Assembly: GCF_000284415.1 (NCBI RefSeq)
Contig: NC_017059.1
Location: forward strand, 3,574,836 to 3,616,805
Reading direction: 5' to 3'
Length of the DNA: 41,970 nt
DNA from: Pararhodospirillum photometricum DSM 122
GTDB taxonomy: Bacteria > Pseudomonadota > Alphaproteobacteria > Rhodospirillales > Rhodospirillaceae
Of the stretch, positions 35,358-41,970 are shown one piece after another. Position 1 is the stretch's first letter; each line of letters opens with the position of its first letter. Under the pieces are notes generated by a model. The model had not been told where the DNA came from. It saw only the letters and a list, made by a program, of their open reading frames with translations, and did no database searches. A program made the position numbers and the translations under genes.

Positions 35358-35663
35358 ATGATCATCGACCTTGGCCTCATCGCCTTCACCGTTTCCCTGT
35401 GGACTGCCATCGGCTTCCTGGGGCAGTTCTTCTTTTCGTTGCGTTTTCTGGTACAATGGCTCCAGTCCGAGAAAGCCCGCAAGTCCGTCGTGCCTGTGGC
35501 GTTCTGGTATTTCAGCGTGCTGGGCGGGGTGACGTTGCTGGTGTATGCCATCCACCAGGAGGATCCGGTGTTCATTTTCGGTCAAGGGCTGGGCCTTGTG
35601 ATCTATGCGCGCAATCTCGTGCTGATTCACAAATCCCGTCGGCGGGAGGATGTGGCGTCGTGA
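35358..35663 (+). CDS. LAB_N domain small membrane protein
   Basis: The start is ATG 35358; the earlier ATG at 35289 adds a Pro-rich stretch unlike the family. The 101-residue protein has three hydrophobic segments. FGLGQ-type motifs are replaced by FLGQFFFSLRFLVQWLQSEKAR (about 20-41) and PVAFWYFSVLGGVTLLVYAI, which define the lipid A biosynthesis N-terminal (LAB_N) domain. Proteins of this type occur beside glycosyltransferases acting on lipid-linked sugars. Its stop overlaps the GTG start of the next gene by four bases. Confidence 0.85.
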   Translation: MIIDLGLIAFTVSLWTAIGFLGQFFFSLRFLVQWLQSEKARKSVVPVAFWYFSVLGGVTLLVYAIHQEDPVFIFGQGLGLVIYARNLVLIHKSRRREDVAS

Positions 35664-37250
35664 CGCGGGGCTTCGTCTCCTCGGGAGGGCTCTTTCAAGG
35701 GGCCGCAGGGCTGGTTGCAACACCCGTTGTCCTCGCCCTGGAGGTCGGTGTTGTGCTGCTGGCGACCGGTTTGGTTTTCGGCGTCGTGTTCACCGGCTTG
35801 CCCCGCGACGAGCTGGAGTCCGTGTTCTGGAGCCAAACCCTGGCGTTGGGCTACGACCCGCAGCAGCCCCCCTTGCACAACTGGCTGGCCCAGGGCGCCT
35901 TGGCCCTGTTTGGTCTGGGGCCGGGCAGTTTTGCCCTGATCCGTGTGCTCGGGCTGGGGGCAACTTTTTTGCTGGTCTGGCTGGCAGCGCGGGCGATGGC
36001 CCGGGGCGCCACCTTGCCGGCAGGCTTGGCTGTGCTGGGCTTGTTGTGCAGCACGTTGTTCGGCATCACCGCCTTTCTCAATCTCACACACAGTCTCGTG
36101 CTGGTGGCGGCTTTTGCCTTTTTGCTTTTTGTGCTGACCCGCTTCGACACCCCGGAGGAAGGCAGGATCTCGCCTTACTTGCTCCTCGGGATCGCTTTGG
36201 GAGGGGGGACGCTCGCCAAATATACCTTTGTCATATTTGCGGCGGCTTTGTTGCTGGCCGCCATGACCCATCCCCGTTTGCGGGAGCGGCTCCTTGATTT
36301 CAGGGTGGTCCTGACTCTTGCGGTGGCCGGGGTTATCGTCTTGCCCCATGGTCTGTGGGTTCTGGCGGCGGAGCGGACCATTCTTGATGATGTCCCGGGC
36401 CTTGTGCAGACCCACGCCGTGTCCTTGGCGGGGCGCTTGTGGGACTTGCTACGCACAGGCTGGCTTGATCCTGTCGCCGGGGTGGCGTTGCCGCTGCTCC
36501 TGCTGGGGCTGCTGGTTCCTGGGGTTCGGCCCGGCCGCTTGCCTCGCGCTGGCGGCGAGGACGAGGAGACCTGCGCGCATTGGCGGATTCTTCTGCTGGT
36601 CTATGTTGGGCTGGCCCTGGCGCTGGTGTCGATCGTGACCCTGATTGCCGGGGGAGGGCGGTTGCGTGAGCACTATCTGATGCCCGTTGCCCTGGTCTTG
36701 CCCGTGTGGGCCGCGTTGCGGGTGGCGGCAGCCCGCCCGGGGCCCCGATCCCTTGATCGCGCGGCCGGCGCCTTGATGATTCTTGGCGCCTTGGTGCCCC
36801 TTGGTACTTTGGGGGTGGCCGTCTTCGTGCGACCGCTCCACTGTGACCGATGTTTGACCGACCTGCCCGTCGCGGCTTGGGTCGAGGGGATTCAGGCAGA
36901 GGGGTTCACCGGGGGAACCTTGGTTGCCGCAAATCTTGACGCTGCCGCCAACCTCTTGGGGGCGTTTCCCGGATCCCGGCTGGTCTGGCCCGAGGCCGGA
37001 ACCCGCTCCCTGGCCTGGGGAGGCGACACCCCGGGGGGGGAGCGACTGCCTGATCGTGTTGGATACCCCGTCTTTGGACCGGGACTGGGCCCGGCTGCGT
37101 CCCTGGATAACCGAGCATCTTGAAACGGGCGAACTGCCGGAAACGCCCGACGCTGTGGCGATCGAGGCGCCCTTGCGCGGCCCCTTAACCAACCGGACCG
37201 CTTCGTTGTCGGTGGTCTTGTTTCCCGGGGGAATTGGCCGCTGTCGGTGA
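35660..37250 (+). CDS. ArnT/GT39-type membrane glycosyltransferase, frameshifted near the end
   Basis: It starts at GTG 35660, coupled to the LAB_N gene. About ten membrane segments are visible. Key parts are TGLPRDELESVFWSQTLALGYDPQQPPLHNW (residues about 38-68), with the acidic pair and PPL loop of GT-C glycosyltransferases, and GGGTLAKYTF. The frame shifts at the G run 37033-37040. With seven G the text TPGG continues as SDCLIVLDTPSLDRDWARL to a stop at 37250, adding about 70 periplasmic residues. The joined length is about 530. The donor is probably a polyprenyl-phosphate sugar, and the acceptor may be lipid A or another cell-surface glycan. Confidence 0.83.
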
Positions 37251-37261
37251 GGTAAAAGGAG

Positions 37262-37297
37262 AAAGGCTGGGGAGGCGGGCCTCCCCAGACCCCACGG
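37262..37297 (-). repeat. dispersed palindromic repeat, copy 9
   Basis: CTGGGGAGGC (37267-37276), GG, GCCTCCCCAG (37279-37288), then ACCCCACGGTCC. It lies between the convergent glycosyltransferase and ACT-domain genes. Confidence 0.87.
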
Positions 37298-37312
37298 TCC
37301 CTGGGGGAGGGA

Positions 37313-37837
37313 TCAGAGGCGCTCGAAGCTGAATGTGAGCCCCAGGTCTTCGGCCGTGTTTTTAATCGTGGCGAGGCAGGCCATTTCCCGGTCGTCGGGG
37401 AGGTTGATCTCGAAGCGGATCAGGTAGCGCTGGGTTTTGCCGTCGCTCAGGCGGTTTGAATCAAGCCGGACGATTCCAGCGCCAAATTCGCCGAAAACCT
37501 CGGCCAGACGCGCCACCAACCCCGGGCGATTGCCGCCGGCGAGCAGGAGGCGGTGGGTGATGGTGCTGCCCACCCCGGCTTCCTCGGGCAGATCGAAGGG
37601 ACCGACCCACAAGGAATAGCCGGCCAGCGCCGGCAGACCGGCGAGGTCTTGGCGCACATCGTCGGCGCTGATGGCGTCGGGGAGATCGCAAACCAAGGTG
37701 AACTCGGCTGCTTGGCCCAGAGTCGCAAAGCTGGTGTCGGCGAGTTCAGCCCCGAGGTCAAACAAGCGGCCCGTAAGCGCCGCGACCAGCCCGGTGCGGT
37801 CGGGGCCAGAAACGGCAATGCGCAAGGTGTGGGTCAT
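37313..37837 (-). CDS. GcvR-like tandem ACT domain protein
   Basis: This 174-residue protein holds two ACT domains (about 3-75 and 92-170). The first shows VSGPDRTGLVAALTGRLFDLGA, the second LLLAGGNRPGLVARLAEVFGEFGAGI, both matching the ligand-binding turn of ACT folds. The arrangement is that of GcvR, which restrains GcvA in glycine cleavage control in gamma-proteobacteria. In alphaproteobacteria this group is less defined, so an amino-acid-sensing regulator is the safe call. GGAGG precedes the ATG. Confidence 0.82.
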   Translation of the reverse strand: MTHTLRIAVSGPDRTGLVAALTGRLFDLGAELADTSFATLGQAAEFTLVCDLPDAISADDVRQDLAGLPALAGYSLWVGPFDLPEEAGVGSTITHRLLLAGGNRPGLVARLAEVFGEFGAGIVRLDSNRLSDGKTQRYLIRFEINLPDDREMACLATIKNTAEDLGLTFSFERL

Positions 37838-37990
37838 GCCCGCCTCCGTCCATGAGATCTGCTTTAGGTTTTTCAGAACCCCCGCCCCGGCGCAAGAGGC
37901 GGGAGGGGCCGCGATGATTCCAGGCCTGTAGACATCTTTTCGTATGACGGGAGGTCAAGAGGCTGGGAATCCGCCCGACCCGAGCGTATA

Positions 37991-38019
37991 TTGAAAATTG
38001 CCCTGGCTGTTTGTTATAT
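37991..38019 (+). promoter_or_regulatory. sigma-70-type promoter of the 38069 gene
   Basis: TTGAAA (37991-37996) and TTATAT (38014-38019) are separated by 17 bases. The start codon of the next gene lies 50 bases downstream. Confidence 0.65.
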
Positions 38020-38068
38020 GACCGCGTGAATCTCCATTTGAAACCACCTAAAAGCGAGGAGGCGGGTT

Positions 38069-38548
38069 ATGGCGGTCACCCCCAAGGTGACAAGTTCCAC
38101 CACCACCTATGCCTCCGCCGCCAATACGCGGTTGGGCGACGGGATCCGTGCGACCGCCTCGCCGCAAGCGTTTTCCCCCATCACGGAGACGCCCGTCTCG
38201 GCAGAAGTTTCGCTCAAAGACCAGGGGTTACGCAACGATGAGTGGGGCAGCAAGAATTTTCTGCCCAACCGCGAGGAAACAGCCAGCCACGACAACGGCG
38301 CCTATTACTCCTCCCGCCAGGGGTATCCCCCCGTCCGCCTGGGGGCCATTTTAGCGAGTAACGATGTCTCGCGGATCGTTTTTTCGGTTCAGCTCCGCCC
38401 GACCACGGCCCCCGCGGCGCGCTATTTGTCGGGGGGGATTTATGCCTCTCGCGATGCGGCAGGCATTTATGACTCCAATACCCGCGTTGTTCATGCCCGG
38501 TTCTCGGGGCGCAAAGACCCCGGCGGCGTGGTCGATCGCTTGCTTTAA
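38069..38548 (+). CDS. hypothetical protein, 159 residues
   Basis: I do not recognise this protein. GAGGAGG precedes the ATG and a near-consensus promoter lies upstream, so expression is likely. The N-terminal half is Ser/Thr/Ala-rich with no signal peptide or membrane helix (VTSSTTTYASAANTRLGDG). The middle is Asn/Tyr/Gly-rich (REETASHDNGAYYSSRQGY). The C-terminal half looks more ordered, with VRLGAILASNDVSRIVFSVQ and YLSGGIYASRDAAGIYD. The composition suggests an extended or surface-associated protein, without firm support. It stands alone between gcvR-like and the glutaredoxin gene. Confidence 0.7.
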   Translation: MAVTPKVTSSTTTYASAANTRLGDGIRATASPQAFSPITETPVSAEVSLKDQGLRNDEWGSKNFLPNREETASHDNGAYYSSRQGYPPVRLGAILASNDVSRIVFSVQLRPTTAPAARYLSGGIYASRDAAGIYDSNTRVVHARFSGRKDPGGVVDRLL

Positions 38549-38826
38549 AATGAGGGAGCGATATCCTCCTGAAGTCCTTCCTTGATCCATCAAGCCTCTG
38601 TTCGCGGGCCCGTGGTGTTCTGGAACAAAAAAAGAGGGAAGGCTGAGGACGTATGCCTCCGTAGAGGGCTCGGGGCCACAGTCCCGTGTTGCCCATTTTG
38701 CCGTCAGGCCCCTGCGTGGTCCGCTCTGGGGCTGGCGTGAAAACCGAGAGAGGGGAGTGCGGCCCCTCTTGGCAGGAAAGGCCCGGGGGCTGGGGAGTCC
38801 TGAAGGGCGACGTGGTAGAAACTGGC

Positions 38827-39090
38827 ATGAAGGTGGAAATATATACCCGCGAAGGATGTGTCCTTTGCCGTCGCGTCAAAGCGTGGTTTGCAGGTCACCA
38901 GATCCCCTTCCATGAGCACGACGTCACCCGGGGAGAAGACTTCTCCCGGATGCAGGAGCGCTTGCCCGAGGCTCGCTCCATTCCCCAAATTGTGATCGGA
39001 GAGCATGGCATTGGGGGCTTCGAGACACTCATGCTCTACGAAACCCCTATCTTGGAGCGCTTACGCGAGTTTTATCCCCTTGAGGGATGA
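38827..39090 (+). CDS. glutaredoxin
   Basis: The 87-residue reading from ATG 38827 is a complete glutaredoxin: YTREGCVLCRRVKAW with C11-x-x-C14 (residues 6-20), the SIPQIVIGEHGIGGFETL block with cis-Pro and the glutathione-contacting Gly pair, and a closing helix. Active-site CVLC differs from the common CPYC. The longer frame to 38686 adds unlike sequence and crosses a degenerate repeat. The ribosome-binding site is weak. It reduces protein or glutathione mixed disulfides in the cytoplasm. Confidence 0.85.
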   Translation: MKVEIYTREGCVLCRRVKAWFAGHQIPFHEHDVTRGEDFSRMQERLPEARSIPQIVIGEHGIGGFETLMLYETPILERLREFYPLEG

Positions 39091-39102
39091 ACGCGGCCGC
39101 GT

Positions 39103-39630
39103 TTAACGCGGACCCAAAGGCGTTTGAGACGACAGGGGCGGTTTTCCTGTCGCGGCGCAGCTTTCCAGGGCGGCCAGGGCCTGGGGCATGTCGTGCAGCC
39201 GGAAAAAGGCACTTGATCCACGGGCCGTGATCCGCAGGGTCTGGGCCTGACGCAGGCGCGGGCCAATGTCGGGCCAAGGCGGCAGGTCAAGGCGCAGCAA
39301 GGATCCCGACCCCGTGGCGCGCAGGGTGAGGGGGGAGCCTTCGTTGAACGCCACGCTGCCCCTCTCTCCCTTGGGGCGAGCGCGTGTCAAGGCGGGGTCG
39401 CTGAGGCTCAGGAGGGCGTGGCGGCTCGGATCCAGGGACAGTCCCAACAGGACCCGCTCGGTGTCACGGTAATAGACGTTGAGCAGGAGGCAGTGTGAAA
39501 AGCTGCCGTCAGGCTGGCGTTCGTCCACGACGAACCAGCTTCCCACCTGTTGCAGATCGGCCCGGGCCTCGGGCACGGCGCCGAGGCCAAGAGCGACCAG
39601 GGCAGCGCAAAAAAGGGGGCTCCGGGGCAT
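39103..39630 (-). CDS. hypothetical exported protein
   Basis: The start is ATG 39630 (AAGG upstream); the TTG two codons earlier is less likely. The 175-residue product has a signal peptide (about 1-24, ending EARA). The mature part begins DLQQVGSWFVVDERQPDGSF and contains Cys in HCLLLNVYY and a late LESCAATGK, which may form a disulfide. The pattern resembles invasion-associated locus B-type periplasmic proteins but I would not name it so. It is convergent with the glutaredoxin gene. Confidence 0.7.
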   Translation of the reverse strand: MPRSPLFCAALVALGLGAVPEARADLQQVGSWFVVDERQPDGSFSHCLLLNVYYRDTERVLLGLSLDPSRHALLSLSDPALTRARPKGERGSVAFNEGSPLTLRATGSGSLLRLDLPPWPDIGPRLRQAQTLRITARGSSAFFRLHDMPQALAALESCAATGKPPLSSQTPLGPR

Positions 39631-39699
39631 GGTCAAAGGGCCTTACTGACAAGAGAAACGGCCAGAGCCGGCGGCTTTCTGGCAGAATGGAAACAAGAA

Positions 39700-39730
39700 G
39701 GCCCGGGGAGGCGAAGCCTCCCCAGACCTC
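39700..39730 (-). repeat. dispersed palindromic repeat, copy 10 (one change)
   Basis: CCGGGGAGGC (39703-39712), GAA, GCCTCCCCAG (39716-39725), then ACCTCTCAG. It lies between two minus-strand genes. Confidence 0.82.
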
Positions 39731-39788
39731 TCAGCAAAAAACATCATCATGGTGGGCGCCGTGCAGCCTCTCCTTTTTGGGCGTCGTT

Positions 39789-40253
39789 TTAGACGAAGGC
39801 AAGGGGATCGGCGATTTTGCGTGCACGCGCAAAGGTTCGGAATCCTTTGAAAACCCGGTAGATATAGTACAGCCCCACCACCAACAGGACAAGGCCGCCA
39901 AAGTCACGGCTGATCGTGAAGGAGAAGGCAACAAAGCCGGCGCCCAACCCGATCAGAGTCAGCACGAAGGTGCGCACAAGCCACGTGGCGTGGCTTTCAT
40001 AGATGCTGCCAATGAAATCGGCCCGGTTGCGATACACAAGAAAGGCCCCGGCAGCAGCGAAAAGATCGAGAAAAATCCCGCCTCGCCCCCCCAGCATCAT
40101 GGCCAGCCCGGTCATCATGCCCACGGCGAAGAGGGCATACGCGATCATGATATAGCCGCGCTGGGTCGCGCTCGACGCGCTGGGCGTCGGGGCGGCGGGG
40201 GCTTCCTCGACCGGCGGGGTGGACGACGGTGTTTCAGGGGTATCGGTGGTCAT
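39789..40253 (-). CDS. DUF4870-like small membrane protein 1
   Basis: The likely start is ATG 40253 rather than the longer frame. The 154-residue protein has a Ser/Thr/Pro/Ala-rich cytoplasmic tail (about 1-30) and then about four hydrophobic segments (YIMIAYALFAVGMMTGLAMM first). IYESHATWLVRTF (about 84-96) is the signature of this DUF4870-like family. The function is unknown. A homologous gene with the same layout lies upstream at 40596. Confidence 0.75.
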   Translation of the reverse strand: MTTDTPETPSSTPPVEEAPAAPTPSASSATQRGYIMIAYALFAVGMMTGLAMMLGGRGGIFLDLFAAAGAFLVYRNRADFIGSIYESHATWLVRTFVLTLIGLGAGFVAFSFTISRDFGGLVLLVVGLYYIYRVFKGFRTFARARKIADPLAFV

Positions 40254-40595
40254 CGGAACATCCTTGTCCGGGAAAAAACGAAGCATACAGAGCACTGCCC
40301 ACAGAGATCCTCGCAAGGATTGGATCAGGGGGAGTGCCTCTCAGGCACCGTGTGTTTCATCAGATCCAGTGACGGCGCTCTCGATCTTTGTTTTGACGCT
40401 CAACGTCTTCGAAAAGAGCTCCCCCTTTTCGGGGCTCGTTCTTAGAGAACTGGGGAGGCCGTGCCCCCCCAGTCCTGCCTTTTGAAAGACCCCACCCCAT
40501 TCCCACACCCCATGGCACAAAGGCAAGGCAAAGAGACGCGACGGGGATCAGGGGGTGGTGTTGCGGCGTTCTCCCGCCGCTAACACGTCGGGGGC
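40254..40595. other. gap between the two DUF4870-like genes
   Basis: 342 bases without a gene. It contains the degenerate repeat copy 11 and probably the promoter of the 39789-40253 gene, which I could not place. Nothing else stands out. Confidence 0.5.
40450..40472 (+). repeat. dispersed palindromic repeat, copy 11 (one change)
   Basis: CTGGGGAGGC (40450-40459), CGT, GCCCCCCCAG (40463-40472). The stem has one mismatch. Confidence 0.75.
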
Positions 40596-41129
40596 TTAGT
40601 AATAAGCGTTGGGGGCGATGATGGCCTTGTTTTCGTCGTAGGCCAGGAAGCCCTTGACCACGCGATACATCAGGTAGGCCAGCGCCAGCACCAAGATCAG
40701 ACCGCCAACGGCGAACGACAACACCACGCCCAACACCGCCGCGCCGGCCGAGAATAAGAAGGTACGATCCAGCCACGTGATATGGCTCTCCCAGATCGTG
40801 CCCTTGAAGTCGTCGCGCTGCTTGCGAATGTAGAGAACGTAGGCGACCACCGCCGTGATCCCGAAGGTGAACATCGACGCCGCGAACAGAGCATAAATGA
40901 TGAGCATGGTGCGGCGCTTCTGGGCGTCGGTGGCCACCAAGGGCGCTGCTTCGGCTACCGGCGCGGGAGCGGGGGCGGGCGCCGGGGCGGGTTCGGCCGC
41001 CGGGACGGGGTCGGCCGCCGGGGCCGGAGCCTCAGTCGCTGGGGCTTCGACGGCTTCGGCGGGGGCGGCCTTGGCCTTCGCTTTGGGGGCCGGCGTCTTC
41101 TTGGCTTCGGTGGCCGGTTGATCGTTCAT
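40596..41129 (-). CDS. DUF4870-like small membrane protein 2 with Pro-Ala-rich tail
   Basis: The start is ATG 41129 with AAGGAG upstream. The 177-residue product opens with about 70 residues made mostly of Ala, Pro, Glu and Lys, including a run of five Pro-Ala pairs (about 46-57), probably a flexible tail. It then has three or four hydrophobic segments with RRTMLIIYALFAASMFTFGI and IWESHITWLDRTFLF, homologous to the 39789-40253 product. The function is unknown. Confidence 0.78.
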   Translation of the reverse strand: MNDQPATEAKKTPAPKAKAKAAPAEAVEAPATEAPAPAADPVPAAEPAPAPAPAPAPVAEAAPLVATDAQKRRTMLIIYALFAASMFTFGITAVVAYVLYIRKQRDDFKGTIWESHITWLDRTFLFSAGAAVLGVVLSFAVGGLILVLALAYLMYRVVKGFLAYDENKAIIAPNAYY

Positions 41130-41167
41130 GCGTCTTCTCCTTTGCGTTGTCAAGACGGGGAGGGGGC

Positions 41168-41953
41168 TCACACGTCCAGGCTGATCCAAGCCGGCGTATG
41201 ATCGCTGGCCTTGGGTTCGCCGCGTGGCGACAGGTCCACGCCGGCCTCCAGCAACCGGTCGGCGGCTGCTGGGTTAAGCAATAGATGGTCGATGCGCAGC
41301 CCATGGTTTTTGGTCCAGGCCCCGCCTTGATAGTCCCAGTAGGTGAACAAGCCGGGCGCGGGGTGGCGGACGCGCAAAGCGTCGGTGAAGCCCAGGTGAA
41401 CCAAGGCACGGTAGCGCGCGCGGGTTTCGGGGCGGCACAGGGCGTCCTCGGCCCAGCCGACGGGATCAAAGACGTCGTCATCGGTCGGGCACACGTTGTA
41501 GTCGCCGCCCAGCACCAAGGGGAGGTCAGGGGCCTGGGACAGGTGGTGCCGGGCCCGGGCGATGAGCCGAGTCATCCAGGCCAGTTTGTAGGGATACTTG
41601 ATCGGATCGTCGGTGGGGTTGCCGTTGGGGAGGTAGAGGCTGGCCACGCGCAGGCGACCATCGACCAGGGCTTCCAGGTAGCGGGCCTGGGGATCCTCGT
41701 CATCGCCGGGCAGGCCGGACTCGATGTCTTCCAGGGGCAGGCGCGAGGCGATGGCGACGCCGTTGTAGGTCTTTTGGCCATGGAAGGCGACCTGATAGCC
41801 CGCATCCTCGAAGGCACTCACGGGGAAGTCAAGGTCCTGGCACTTGGTTTCCTGCAACAAAACAACATCGGGCCGCTCGGCCGCCAGCCACGCCAGCAAG
41901 GCGGGCAGGCGCGCCTTGAGGCCGTTCACATTGAACGTGGCAACGCGCAGCAT
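41168..41953 (-). CDS. xthA: exodeoxyribonuclease III
   Basis: This base-excision-repair AP endonuclease/3' exonuclease has the complete EEP fold in 261 residues. Motifs are FNVNGLKARLPALLAWL (7-23), LLQETKCQD with metal-binding Glu (about 35), SLYLPNG, LGGDYNVCPTD with catalytic Asp/Asn (about 149-159), LRIDHLLL and the final SDHTPAWISL. The start ATG 41953 lacks a clear ribosome-binding site. The window ends shortly after in a run of C. Confidence 0.96.
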   Translation of the reverse strand: MLRVATFNVNGLKARLPALLAWLAAERPDVVLLQETKCQDLDFPVSAFEDAGYQVAFHGQKTYNGVAIASRLPLEDIESGLPGDDEDPQARYLEALVDGRLRVASLYLPNGNPTDDPIKYPYKLAWMTRLIARARHHLSQAPDLPLVLGGDYNVCPTDDDVFDPVGWAEDALCRPETRARYRALVHLGFTDALRVRHPAPGLFTYWDYQGGAWTKNHGLRIDHLLLNPAAADRLLEAGVDLSPRGEPKASDHTPAWISLDV

Positions 41954-41970
41954 CCGACGGGCCCCCCCCC

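Overview
The window looks like a chromosomal segment of a GC-rich alphaproteobacterium, most likely Rhodospirillales (Rhodospirillum/Pararhodospirillum-like). This is inference from gene content: a family 2A encapsulin, ydbH-ynbE-ydbL, a queuosine-precursor transporter, many chemoreceptors, and very GC-rich third codon positions. I saw no rRNA, tRNA or CRISPR array.

Layout. 1-3314 (minus) is the head module of an HK97-type prophage: portal, protease-capsid fusion, a tiny ORF and a gp10-like protein that runs off the window. It stops abruptly at the portal start codon against a broken IS5-family copy. 3806-9270 is a less GC-rich island bracketed by two IS5 remnants whose matching ends face inward (18-bp ends at 3788-3805 and 9271-9288). 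It carries a beheaded Mrr-nSTAND3 NTPase gene (plus) and a tight four-gene minus-strand operon: antitoxin, VapC-type PIN toxin, HNH-ATPase fusion, PD-(D/E)XK protein. All of this looks like phage defence. At 9406-11146 a family 2A encapsulin shell gene is followed by what remains of its cysteine-desulfurase cargo gene. Only the disordered targeting region survives, fused in frame to the end of a transposase.

11.5-42 kb is ordinary chromosome: the ydbH-ynbE-ydbL envelope lipid transport set, a Panacea-domain protein, an rRNA/tRNA uracil methyltransferase, dusA, a soluble zinc-binding chemoreceptor, a YitT membrane protein, an AarF/UbiB-like kinase, a Cache chemoreceptor, two tandem patatin-like proteins that lack the catalytic serine, an FNR-like regulator, ftsB-like, a TM1410/GH114-like secreted protein, a FAD oxidoreductase, yhhQ, ygiQ, a GntR regulator, a FrnE-like DsbA protein, a LAB_N/glycosyltransferase pair, a GcvR-like ACT protein, a glutaredoxin, two related small membrane proteins and xthA.

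Two patterns cut across the genes. First, a dispersed palindromic repeat (CTGGGGAGGC, short loop, GCCTCCCCAG, flanked on one side by GACCGAGGGGT and on the other by a pyrimidine tract) occurs at least nine times in good form and several times degenerate. It is mostly between genes, in either orientation. Second, five genes between 20 and 37.3 kb are each broken by what looks like one extra base in or next to a G or C run. This points to base-calling error more than to true gene decay.
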